22,896 bases of DNA, taken from NCBI GenBank assembly GCA_964472725.1, contig CAYYLZ010000030.1:1-22896 (forward strand), written 5' to 3'. Source of the DNA: RGIG6375 sp964472725. Lineage in GTDB: Bacteria; Bacillota; Clostridia; Oscillospirales; Oscillospiraceae. Within the stretch, counting starts at the first letter, position 1, and each line of letters begins with the position of its first letter. The position numbers and the translations under genes were made by a program. Under the pieces are notes generated by a model. It did not search any database. It worked only from the letters and a program-made list of their open reading frames with translations, and was not told the DNA's origin. Of this stretch, positions 1 through 6,545 are shown piece after piece.

Positions 1-942
1 CACCACTGCGCTGACGAGTACCTCGTTTTCACCGGCGCTGACATGAACAACTTCTTTGAGTTCGACGCTGAGGTCGACGTATGGATCGGCGAGGATCCCA
101 ACAACCTCGAGATGTACACCCTCACCCAGCCCACCATTATCCGCGTACCCCCAAAGATGTACCACTGTCCCGTCAACTTCCGCGTAATCAACAAACCCAT
201 CGTCTTCTCCGCAGTTTATCTGGACGGCGACTGGTCCAAGATCAACCGTAACCTTGACGCAGACGGCCGCGAGTTCTTCACCTACGACGGCGCAGGCATT
301 CGCCGCTGCGTACGCGACAGCAGCAAGGAATGCGTATACTGCGGCAGCTGCTTCTCCGAGAGAATGAACAAGAAAGAAGAGGCCGAGGCCAAGGGCGAAG
401 AGCTTCCCAAGGACGATGCTCCCGACACCAACCTCCTGGCTCCCTTCTATGAGATGGCTGAAAAGACCAAGGGTCAGCGCAAGTATCAGAAGTTCGTTTA
501 CCCCTATCAGCCCGAGGAGCACAACGACGACCGTTTCCTCAGCCCCAGAGCAGGCTTCCGCGGCGTAAGCGAGATGGAGGAATCCCGCCTGTGGTATCTG
601 TACAACATCGTGCAGAAGGAATGCGTCATCGGCGAAACTCACATGCACCACGCAGTTGAAGAGTACATATTCTTCACCGGCGCTGACATCACCCACTTCT
701 TCGATTTCGACGCTGAGATCGAAATTCAGATTGGCCAGAGCCCCGACGACATGGACACCTACACCATCACCGAGCCCACTGTTGTCCGCATCCCCGCCGG
801 CATGTGGCACGGCCCCGTAAACATCAAGCGTCTTGGCGCTCCCATCAACTTCGAGCCCTTCTATCCCGCAGGCAACTACGGCCGAGTAGTTTACAGAGAC
901 GGTCAGTACATCTTCGAAGGCACCGACCTGCCCAAGAAGTAA
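1..942 (+). CDS. Two-cupin (bicupin) protein, 5' end outside window
   Basis: The reading frame is open from base 1, so the true start lies upstream. Two homologous beta-barrel repeats are visible. The first begins at the window edge (HHCADEYLVFTGAD) and the second near base 640 (HMHHAVEEYIFFTGAD). The second has a complete metal-binding cupin signature: HxHxxxE in motif 1 and PxGxxHxxxN (PAGMWHGPVN) in motif 2. The first keeps the motif 2 His (MYHCPVN) but has Lys for the Gly. The linker carries a Cys cluster, CX7CX2CX2C (bases 307-351), which cupins do not usually have and which could bind metal. The substrate is unknown; cupins include dioxygenases, isomerases and storage proteins, and nothing here picks one. 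A strong terminator follows directly. Cupin fold and duplication are seen; catalytic activity is not established. Confidence 0.85.
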   Translation, partial: HHCADEYLVFTGADMNNFFEFDAEVDVWIGEDPNNLEMYTLTQPTIIRVPPKMYHCPVNFRVINKPIVFSAVYLDGDWSKINRNLDADGREFFTYDGAGIRRCVRDSSKECVYCGSCFSERMNKKEEAEAKGEELPKDDAPDTNLLAPFYEMAEKTKGQRKYQKFVYPYQPEEHNDDRFLSPRAGFRGVSEMEESRLWYLYNIVQKECVIGETHMHHAVEEYIFFTGADITHFFDFDAEIEIQIGQSPDDMDTYTITEPTVVRIPAGMWHGPVNIKRLGAPINFEPFYPAGNYGRVVYRDGQYIFEGTDLPKK

Positions 943-960
943 TTTAACTCCATAACGATC

Positions 961-997
961 AAACTCCCCCGAATGGTGTCCATTCGGGGGAGTTTTT
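961..997 (+). terminator. Intrinsic terminator after the bicupin gene
   Basis: A 13-bp or longer stem (ACTCCCCCGAATG pairing with CATTCGGGGGAGT) with a short loop is followed by TTTTT. It lies between convergent genes. The A-run on its left is short, so it should act mainly on plus-strand transcripts, with some possible effect on the flotillin transcript. Confidence 0.9.
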
Positions 998-1012
998 CAG
1001 CAGTATTACATT

Positions 1013-2419
1013 TTATACTTCCACAGTTTCGCGCTCTTCCTGCACAGCAGCGGTACGGCCGCCTATGATACCTGCCAGCAGAGCCTGCAGGTCGATACCG
1101 GTGGACTCCTTCACGCCGTCCATTACCTGGCTGGCGCTGTTCATAACGTCCTTCACCAGCTTGGTAGAGTTGCCGTCGCCGTACATAACGATCTTGTCGG
1201 TCTGGGCAAGAGGAGTTGCGGCGTTCTTGACGACCTCGGGCAAAGCGTTGAGGTACATTTCCAGCACGGAGGCTTCGCCCATCTTCTTCTGAGCCTCGGC
1301 CTTCTTCTCGATTGCCTCCGCCTCGGCAAGACCCTTGGCGCGGATACCTTCAGCCTCCTGCTCCATGGCGAAGCGAAGAGCTTCTGCCTCGGCCTTGCGT
1401 GCCTCGGCTTCCTTGATAGCCTCGTAGGCCTTCGCGTCCGCGTCACGCTGACGGCGGATAAGGTCTGCTTCGGCTTCCTTCTCAGCCTTATACTTCATAG
1501 CGTCGGCCTGCTTGCGAACCTCGGCGTCAAGCTGGCGCTCCTTGATGGCGATTTCGCGCTCGGCAAGGTCGGCTTCCTTCTCACGCTTTGCGATATCGGC
1601 GCTGACCTTGGTGACCTCGATGGTCTTACGCTGAGTTTCCTGCTGAATGGAGTATGCAGCGTCGGCTTCCGCCTTCTTGGTATCTGCCTTGACCTTCATT
1701 TCGGCCTGCTGGATAGCCAGGGCGGCGTCCTGCTCGGCGATCATCTTCTCGGCCTGCACCTTTACGGCGTTGGCCTCCTGCTGAGCGTTGGAGGTTGCGA
1801 TGGCGATATCTCGCTGGGCGTTTGCCTTTGCGATCTGGGCATTCTTGCGGATCTGCTCTACGTTGTCGATACCCATGTTTTCAATGGTGCCCGCGCCGTC
1901 CTTGAAGTTCTGAATATTGAAGTTTACCACCTCAAGACCCAGCTTCTGCATATCGGGAACCACATTCTCGGTTATCTTGCGGGCAACGCCCTGACGGTCC
2001 TGAACCATTTCCTTAAGACCGACGGAACCCACGATCTCGCGCATATTACCTTCCAGCACCTGAGTTACAAGGCTGCTCAGCTCAGCGGCAGTCTTACCCA
2101 GCAGCGCCTCGGCGGCAAGCTCCAGCAGCTGAGGGTCGGAGCTTATCTTCACGTTGGCAACGCCGTCAACAACTACGTTGATGAACTCGTTGGTAGGAAC
2201 GGCCTCGCTGGTCTTTACGTCTACCTGCATCACACGCAGACTCAGCTTATCCACTCTTTCGAAGAAGGGTATGCGCCAGCCGGCTTTACCGATAAATATT
2301 CTGCGTCGTCCAAGACCGGAGACTATGTACGCGGTATCCGGGGGGGCCTTCAGGTAGCCTGCGAAGAACAGGAGCAGCACCACAAGAACCGCTACGCCAA
2401 TGATGATGTACTTAACCAT
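1013..2419 (-). CDS. floT: Flotillin-like SPFH-domain membrane scaffold protein
   Basis: This 468-aa protein has one N-terminal hydrophobic segment (about residues 4-22), an SPFH/band-7 domain (about 25-190), and a long Ala/Glu/Lys-rich coiled coil (about 200-410) with many EA repeats, ending in a short Gly/Ala-rich tail. This is the flotillin (YuaG/FloT) architecture, which organises membrane microdomains and oligomerises on the cytoplasmic face. The ATG at 2419 is preferred over an in-frame ATG at 2509 because AAGGAGG sits just upstream of it, while the longer form would begin inside the leader terminator. No NfeD partner gene is adjacent. The gene is alone in its transcription unit, with its own promoter and a structured leader (2505-2672), so expression may be controlled by transcription attenuation. 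Family assignment is firm; the FloT symbol is by architecture only. Confidence 0.92.
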   Translation of the reverse strand: MVKYIIIGVAVLVVLLLFFAGYLKAPPDTAYIVSGLGRRRIFIGKAGWRIPFFERVDKLSLRVMQVDVKTSEAVPTNEFINVVVDGVANVKISSDPQLLELAAEALLGKTAAELSSLVTQVLEGNMREIVGSVGLKEMVQDRQGVARKITENVVPDMQKLGLEVVNFNIQNFKDGAGTIENMGIDNVEQIRKNAQIAKANAQRDIAIATSNAQQEANAVKVQAEKMIAEQDAALAIQQAEMKVKADTKKAEADAAYSIQQETQRKTIEVTKVSADIAKREKEADLAEREIAIKERQLDAEVRKQADAMKYKAEKEAEADLIRRQRDADAKAYEAIKEAEARKAEAEALRFAMEQEAEGIRAKGLAEAEAIEKKAEAQKKMGEASVLEMYLNALPEVVKNAATPLAQTDKIVMYGDGNSTKLVKDVMNSASQVMDGVKESTGIDLQALLAGIIGGRTAAVQEERETVEV

Positions 2420-2504
2420 TTTCTTTTCCTCCTTAAAATATTTGATGCCTGTTGCGGATAAATTATTCTGCCGGACAGATATTGCAAGAGTAAAGTCCTG
2501 ATAA

Positions 2505-2543
2505 AACAAAAAGAGACCCTTACCTTCCTGCGGTAAAAGTCTC
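2505..2543 (-). terminator. Terminator hairpin in the flotillin leader
   Basis: Read on the minus strand, a 12-bp stem (GAGACTTTTACC with GGTAAGGGTCTC, two G-T pairs) has a 7-nt loop and is followed by TTTTTGTTTT. It lies upstream of the flotillin start and just downstream of the aptamer-like region, the position expected of the expression platform of a transcriptional riboswitch. Confidence 0.85.
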
Positions 2544-2550
2544 GAAAAAA

Positions 2551-2637
2551 CTTCATCAGTCTCCGCGGTTCCGAGCCTTACGGCTGTCTTGACGGAACCA
2601 CGCCTTCCGCGTCCGGAAGGAACTACTCCCTTTTATT
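2551..2637 (-). promoter_or_regulatory. Candidate yybP-ykoY (Mn2+) riboswitch aptamer
   Basis: The minus-strand RNA starts near AAUAAAAGGGAGUAG, close to the yybP-ykoY signature AAAGGGGAGUAG. It then has a hairpin (CCUUCC/GGAAGG). Next comes a helix GUGGUUCC/GGAACCGC enclosing an internal loop with GUCAAGACA and the terminal hairpin GCCGUAAGGC. It ends in GGAGACU, similar to the conserved AGACC element. The order of elements and the length of about 90 nt fit the family. Departures are one fewer G in the first element and a poorly defined P1 closing helix. Members normally control Mn2+ exporters or cation ATPases. Similarity was judged by eye; a covariance-model search is needed. Confidence 0.55.
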
Positions 2638-2643
2638 GATGAT

Positions 2644-2672
2644 AATTTACCACAATTTTTGACAACCGTCAA
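2644..2672 (-). promoter_or_regulatory. Promoter of the flotillin leader and gene
   Basis: On the minus strand, TTGACG (2672-2667) and TAAATT (2649-2644) are separated by 17 bp. This puts the transcription start near 2637, exactly at the beginning of the aptamer-like RNA. Confidence 0.7.
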
Positions 2673-2757
2673 GCGGTTTTCAGTGTCCCGCTTACGATTT
2701 GTAAATACCCGACAATCCAAAATACAGGTTCACTCACCAAATAGTACACTCTTGCTA

Positions 2758-2786
2758 TTGACAAATACCCCTCGGGGGTATATTCT
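2758..2786 (+). promoter_or_regulatory. Promoter of the csoR-copA operon
   Basis: A consensus -35 TTGACA (2758-2763) is followed, 17 bp later, by TATTCT (2781-2786). The whole spacer is filled by the first CsoR-type operator, so repressor binding should exclude RNA polymerase. Confidence 0.75.
2765..2781 (+). promoter_or_regulatory. CsoR operator 1 (promoter spacer)
   Basis: A perfect inverted repeat ATACCCC-TCG-GGGGTAT. GC-rich palindromes with a TACCCC/GGGGTA core are the known binding sites of CsoR-family repressors. It sits between -35 and -10 of the operon promoter. Confidence 0.75.
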
Positions 2787-2797
2787 TGTAATAGAAA

Positions 2798-2814
2798 ATA
2801 CCCTCGGGAGGTAT
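2798..2814 (+). promoter_or_regulatory. CsoR operator 2, overlapping the ribosome-binding site
   Basis: ATACCCTCGGGAGGTAT is a near copy of operator 1, with its start 33 bp downstream (about three helical turns). Its GGGAGGT half is also the Shine-Dalgarno sequence of csoR, so one sequence serves both roles. Confidence 0.65.
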
Positions 2815-2817
2815 ACC

Positions 2818-3129
2818 ATGAGTAACGAAAATAACTTTTGTGACTGCTGTCACCACAAAAATACGCCCCGCGACGAGGAGACCCTGCGTCAGCTCCACAA
2901 TCGTCTCAACCGCATTATAGGTCAGCTGGGCGGTATAAAGAATATGCTGGACGACAATCGCTACTGCGGCGATATTCTCACTCAGGTGAGCGCCGTGGAA
3001 AGCGCCCTGCAGAATTTCGGCTACATTATCCTGCAGAACCACATGGCCACCTGCGTTGTGGAGGAAATTCAAAAGGGTAACACCGAAATTCTCGACGAAG
3101 CCGTGGAGCTTATCAAGAAGCTCAAGTAA
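2818..3129 (+). CDS. csoR: Copper-sensing transcriptional repressor CsoR
   Basis: This 103-aa all-helical protein belongs to the DUF156/CsoR family. The Cu(I) ligands are in place: Cys50 (RYCGDIL), His75 and Cys79 (NHMATC), with the same 25- and 4-residue spacings as the Cys36/His61/Cys65 set of M. tuberculosis CsoR. Cu(I) binding is known to release CsoR from its operator. The N-terminus has an extra Cys/His cluster (CDCCHHK, residues 8-14) before the first helix, which may be a further metal site. The start at 2818 is set by GGGAGGT 5-6 nt upstream; the frame runs further upstream but through the promoter. copA follows 16 nt after the stop. Repression of its own operon through the two upstream palindromes is inferred from family knowledge. 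Confidence 0.93.
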   Translation: MSNENNFCDCCHHKNTPRDEETLRQLHNRLNRIIGQLGGIKNMLDDNRYCGDILTQVSAVESALQNFGYIILQNHMATCVVEEIQKGNTEILDEAVELIKKLK

Positions 3130-3145
3130 AAAGGAGACATTTGAA

Positions 3146-5707
3146 ATGAGTTTTCAAAAATTCAGCGTCAGCGGCATGACCTGCGCCGCCTGCAGCGCCC
3201 ACGTCGAGAAGGCGGTTCGGTGCGTGGAGGGCGTGAGCGAGGTTTCCGTGAGCCTGCTGACTAATTCCATGGGCGTTGATTTTTCCGCTCCGGCCACCGC
3301 CCAGCAAATATGCGATGCGGTTTCCGCCGCGGGTTACGGCGCGGCGCCGGAAAACGCAGCGGCGGCGCAAAGCAGTCAGGCCGCCGCCCGCGAGGCTCTT
3401 GCGGACCACGAAACGCCCAAGCTGGCGCGCCGGCTGATAGCGTCCCTCGTGCTGCTCATACCCATGATGTACGTTTCCATGGGTCACGTTATGTGGGGCT
3501 GGCCTCTTCCTTCAGCAATGGCAAACCATCCTTTGACTATCGCACTTTTTGAATTGATATTCACCGTGGCGATAATGGTCATCAATCAAAAATTTTTCAT
3601 CAGCGGCTTCCAGAGCGCACTGCACGGTGCACCCAATATGGACACCCTTGTTGCCATGGGCAGCGGCGCGGCCTTTGTTTACAGCCTTGCTGTGATGTTC
3701 CAGATGTGCGCCGCCGAAAGCGGCCTGCACCATTATCTCCATGAGTTCTACTTTGAGTCCGCGGCTATGATACTCACTCTTATCACCGTGGGCAAGATGC
3801 TGGAAGCCCGCAGCAAGGGCAAAACCACCAACGCCATCAAGAGTCTTATGGATCTTGCGCCCAAGACGGCACGGGTCATTCGCAACGGCGTTGAGGAAGC
3901 TATTCCCGCCGAAGCTGTGGTGATCGGTGATATTTTCGTGGTTCGCCCCGGCGAAAGCATTCCCGTGGACGGCGTGGTCCTGGAGGGCGAAAGCGCCGTG
4001 AACGAGGCCGCCCTCACCGGCGAGAGCATTCCCGTGGACAAGGCTCCCGGCAGCAGCGTAAGCGCCGCCACTCTCAACCAGAACGGCTTCATCACCTGCC
4101 AGGCCACCCGAGTGGGCGGCGACACCACTCTCAGCCAGATCATCGAGATGGTGGAAAACGCAGCCGCCACCAAGGCTCCCATCGCCAAAATCGCCGACAA
4201 GGTTTCCGGCATATTCGTTCCCACCGTTATCGGCATCGCCCTCGTAACGCTGGTAGCGTGGCTCATTGCAGGCCGTGAATTCGGCTTCGCCCTCGCCCGC
4301 GCCATAAGCGTGCTGGTCATAAGCTGTCCCTGCGCCCTTGGCCTCGCCACCCCCGTTGCAATAATGGTAGGCAGCGGTCTCGGTGCGAGAAACGGCATTC
4401 TTTTCAAAACCGCCGCGGCTCTTGAGGCGGCGGGCAAGACCCACATTGTAGTTCTCGACAAGACCGGCACCATCACCGAGGGTAAACCCAAGGTCACCGA
4501 TATTCGTCCCGCCGCAGGCGTCAGAGAAGACGAACTGCTCCGCGCCGCAGCTGCGCTGGAAGAAAAGAGCGAGCACCCCCTCGCCCGCGCCGTTATGGAA
4601 TACACAAAGGAGCGCGAGCTGACTTACACTCCCGTGGAAGGCTTCTCCGCCATGCCCGGTCACGGTGTTCGCGGAACCCTTGACGGTCGGGTTGCCATAG
4701 GCGGCAACGGAGCGCTGATGACCGAAAAGGGCATTATGACTCCCGATATGCGCAAGACCGGCGAAGCCCTCGCCGAAGCGGGCAAGACTCCCCTGTTCTT
4801 CGCCCTTGACGGACATCTGCTGGGTATAATCGCCGTTGCCGACGTAGTCAAGCCCGACAGCGCCGCAGCTGTTCAGGCGCTGAAAAACATGGGCGTACAC
4901 ACTGTCATGCTCACCGGCGACAACAGGCGCACCGCAAGCGCCATTGCCGCTCAGACCGGCATTGACGCGGTCATAGCCGACGTTCTCCCCAATGATAAGG
5001 AGTCCGTTGTCCGCAAGCTCTCCGAGTACGGCAAGGTCACCATGGTGGGCGACGGCATCAACGATGCTCCCGCCCTCACCCGTGCCGCCATCGGTATCGC
5101 CATAGGCGCAGGCGCGGACGTTGCTCTCGACGCAGCAGACGTTGTGCTCATGCGCTCCAATCTGCTTGACGTATCCGCCGCAATACGCCTGTCCCGCCAG
5201 GTACTCAAGAACATACGCGAGAACCTTTTCTGGGCATTTTTCTACAACTGCATTGGTATTCCCATAGCCGCCGGCGTGCTTATCCCCCTCTTCGGACTGG
5301 AGCTTGACCCCATGTTCGGCGCCGCGGCAATGAGCCTTTCCAGCTTCTGCGTTGTTACCAACGCCCTGCGGCTGAATTTCTTCAAAATGCACTCGGGTCA
5401 CAAGGACTCGAAGGCAAAAACGATCCCCCTGCCGGACATTCTGTCCGACTTCTCGGATAACAAAATCAATGAAAAAACGGAGGTAAAAGACATGATCAAA
5501 GTTATGACCATCGACGGCATGATGTGCAACCACTGCACCGGCCGCGTCCAGAAGGCTCTTGAGGGCGTTGAGGGCGTCAGCAAGGTAGAGATGTCCCTTG
5601 AGGACAAGACCGCTACCGTCACCCTCGCTGCTGACGTTGCAGACAGCGCCCTCACCGAGGTCGTCACCGCCGCAGGCTACACCACCCTCAGCTGCGTAGC
5701 TCAGTAA
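3146..5707 (+). CDS. copA: Copper-exporting P1B-type ATPase CopA with an extra C-terminal HMA domain
   Basis: An 853-aa pump that exports Cu(I) at ATP cost. Visible in order: N-terminal heavy-metal-associated domain with GMTCAAC (Cys13, Cys16); membrane segments from about residue 95; TGES actuator motif (291-294); the membrane copper site CPC (394-396); phosphorylation site DKTGT with Asp438; the P1B-specific HP pair (477-478); and GDGIND (635-640). These make it a Cu+ type ATPase. Unusually, after the last membrane segments and a polar linker (about 750-782), a second HMA domain follows (MIKVMTIDGMMCNHC, Cys794 and Cys797). The linker contains an in-frame ATG with its own Shine-Dalgarno sequence, so a separate chaperone may also be made. 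Start 3146 is set by AAGGAG 9 nt upstream, just after csoR. The operon ends at the palindrome 5728-5757. Confidence 0.95.
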   Translation: MSFQKFSVSGMTCAACSAHVEKAVRCVEGVSEVSVSLLTNSMGVDFSAPATAQQICDAVSAAGYGAAPENAAAAQSSQAAAREALADHETPKLARRLIASLVLLIPMMYVSMGHVMWGWPLPSAMANHPLTIALFELIFTVAIMVINQKFFISGFQSALHGAPNMDTLVAMGSGAAFVYSLAVMFQMCAAESGLHHYLHEFYFESAAMILTLITVGKMLEARSKGKTTNAIKSLMDLAPKTARVIRNGVEEAIPAEAVVIGDIFVVRPGESIPVDGVVLEGESAVNEAALTGESIPVDKAPGSSVSAATLNQNGFITCQATRVGGDTTLSQIIEMVENAAATKAPIAKIADKVSGIFVPTVIGIALVTLVAWLIAGREFGFALARAISVLVISCPCALGLATPVAIMVGSGLGARNGILFKTAAALEAAGKTHIVVLDKTGTITEGKPKVTDIRPAAGVREDELLRAAAALEEKSEHPLARAVMEYTKERELTYTPVEGFSAMPGHGVRGTLDGRVAIGGNGALMTEKGIMTPDMRKTGEALAEAGKTPLFFALDGHLLGIIAVADVVKPDSAAAVQALKNMGVHTVMLTGDNRRTASAIAAQTGIDAVIADVLPNDKESVVRKLSEYGKVTMVGDGINDAPALTRAAIGIAIGAGADVALDAADVVLMRSNLLDVSAAIRLSRQVLKNIRENLFWAFFYNCIGIPIAAGVLIPLFGLELDPMFGAAAMSLSSFCVVTNALRLNFFKMHSGHKDSKAKTIPLPDILSDFSDNKINEKTEVKDMIKVMTIDGMMCNHCTGRVQKALEGVEGVSKVEMSLEDKTATVTLAADVADSALTEVVTAAGYTTLSCVAQ
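5479..5494 (+). promoter_or_regulatory. Internal ribosome-binding site and ATG within copA
   Basis: GGAGG (5479-5483) lies 8 nt before an in-frame ATG (5492) inside the copA reading frame, at the linker/HMA boundary. Sequence and spacing are as good as at the independent starts in this window. This is unlikely to be chance, but initiation here is not proven. Confidence 0.6.
5492..5707 (+). CDS. copZ: Possible separately translated copper chaperone CopZ (C-terminal domain of CopA)
   Basis: Initiation at the internal ATG would give a 71-aa protein that is a complete HMA fold (about the usual CopZ length of 68-71 aa), with the Cu(I)-binding CNHC motif (residues 12-15) near the N-terminus. CopZ carries Cu(I) to CopA and to CopY/CsoR regulators. 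In many Firmicutes copZ is a separate gene just downstream of copA; here the two are in one open frame. Either the ancestral copA stop codon has been lost, or both a fused and a free form are made. E. coli copA is known to give a short chaperone form by frameshifting, a different mechanism with a similar outcome. The domain is certain; separate production is inferred. Confidence 0.45.
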   Translation: MIKVMTIDGMMCNHCTGRVQKALEGVEGVSKVEMSLEDKTATVTLAADVADSALTEVVTAAGYTTLSCVAQ

Positions 5708-5727
5708 TTTACTCAGCAAAAAGCAAG

Positions 5728-5760
5728 AATGGAGGATAACCCGGGTTATCCTCCATTTCA
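5728..5760 (+). terminator. Terminator-like 30-bp perfect palindrome after copA
   Basis: AATGGAGGATAACCC is followed directly by its exact reverse complement (5728-5757). The T-rich tail is weak (TTCATTTG), so termination may be partial. It could work in either direction. Confidence 0.6.
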
Positions 5761-5769
5761 TTTGTACTA

Positions 5770-5798
5770 TTGAATCCCACGGAACATTTGATTATAAT
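5770..5798 (+). promoter_or_regulatory. Promoter of the shikimate-kinase-like gene
   Basis: TTGAAT (5770-5775), a 17-bp spacer and a consensus TATAAT (5793-5798). The transcript would start near 5805, giving a leader of about 27 nt. Confidence 0.75.
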
Positions 5799-5831
5799 AG
5801 ACGCACAACTACTTAATTCGGCAGGTTTGAT

Positions 5832-6323
5832 ATGAACAACATCATTCTCATAGGCATGCCCGGGGCGGGCAAGAGTACCATCGGCGTTCTGCTGGCAAAG
5901 GCGCTGGGCATGGACTTCGTGGACACGGACATCATCATTCAGCAGCGCACAGGCCGCCTGCTGCAGGACATTATAGATAAGGACGGCATTGACGCTTTCC
6001 TGCAGGTGGAGGAGGATGTGCTGTCCACTTTGGAGCTGAAAAACTCCATTGTCGCCACCGGCGGCAGCGCGGTATACTCCGAAAAGGCCATGGCCGCCCT
6101 CAAGCAGAACGGGCGCGCGGTATATATCGCCCTGCCCTACTCCGAGGTTGAGCGCCGCATTACCAACATCACCACCCGTGGCATTGTTCTCCGCTCCGGC
6201 AACACCCTGCTGGACGCATATAACGAGCGCGTGCCCCTCTACGAAAAGTACGCCGACCTGACCGTTGACTGCTCCGGCAAGGACATTGAGTCAAGCATGC
6301 GGGAACTGGTGGAAAACTTGTGA
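5832..6323 (+). CDS. Shikimate-kinase-family P-loop kinase with atypical substrate residues
   Basis: A 163-aa protein of shikimate kinase size and fold. The Walker A loop is GMPGAGKST (residues 8-16), and the DxD of the shikimate pocket is present (Asp31, Asp33 in FVDTD). The C-terminal ERVPLYEKYAD block also matches AroK. Two substrate positions differ. The conserved Arg in FRxxE is replaced by Leu (FLQVEE, about 56-61), and the GGG loop is GGS (77-79). The lid reads TTRGIVLRSG instead of the usual Arg-Pro-Leu type. It may be a divergent shikimate kinase or a kinase of another small molecule. No other aromatic-pathway gene is near. A weak AGG lies 6 nt before the ATG; it is transcribed alone from its own promoter. 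Family assignment is confident; the substrate is not. Confidence 0.8.
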   Translation: MNNIILIGMPGAGKSTIGVLLAKALGMDFVDTDIIIQQRTGRLLQDIIDKDGIDAFLQVEEDVLSTLELKNSIVATGGSAVYSEKAMAALKQNGRAVYIALPYSEVERRITNITTRGIVLRSGNTLLDAYNERVPLYEKYADLTVDCSGKDIESSMRELVENL

Positions 6324-6330
6324 TAGCAGA

Positions 6331-6363
6331 AAGCCCTGTGGCATAGCCGCAGGGCTTGATTTA
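6331..6363 (+). terminator. Probable terminator after the kinase gene
   Basis: Stem AAGCCCTGTGGC/GCCGCAGGGCTT with an ATA loop, one internal mismatch and a short T-rich tail (GATTTAAT). The weak tail lowers confidence. Confidence 0.6.
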
Positions 6364-6388
6364 ATATTGCTGCAACTCAGAATTATGC

Positions 6389-6545
6389 AAGGCTTCTCCC
6401 TTGAGGAGAAGCTGGCGGCGAAGCCGTCTGATGAGGGTCCGCGTAAGCGGCAAATATGCAGCGGAATTGCTATGCGGCACTGTGTGCCGTCCCCTCATCC
6501 GTCAGTCGCTATGCGACTGCCACCTTCCCCTCCAGGGGGAAGGCT
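6389..6545 (+). repeat. Imperfect palindromic dispersed repeat, about 157 bp, copy A
   Basis: The left arm (GGCTTCTCCCTTGAGGAGAA, then a Gly/Cys-rich-looking stretch to GATGAGGG near 6436) is the imperfect reverse complement of the right arm (from CCCCTCATCC at 6491 to the AAGGCT end). Each arm also has its own small hairpin. It has no coding capacity. The right end reappears, inverted, at the right edge of the window (AGCCTTCCCCCT, 22885-22896). This is a MITE- or REP-like intergenic element. The minus-strand gene next to it ends inside its right border. Confidence 0.75.

Noticed and set aside
2561..2600. T-box leader upstream of flotillin, suggested by GGAACCGCGG
   Set aside because: The required GGUGGNACCGCG antiterminator core and a specifier loop are absent, and the gene is not a tRNA-related one.
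3512..5761. A 749-aa open frame on the minus strand opposite copA
   Set aside because: It mirrors the copA codons, has low-complexity Gly/His/Ala-rich composition, no ribosome-binding site and no recognisable domain; copA on the other strand is certain.
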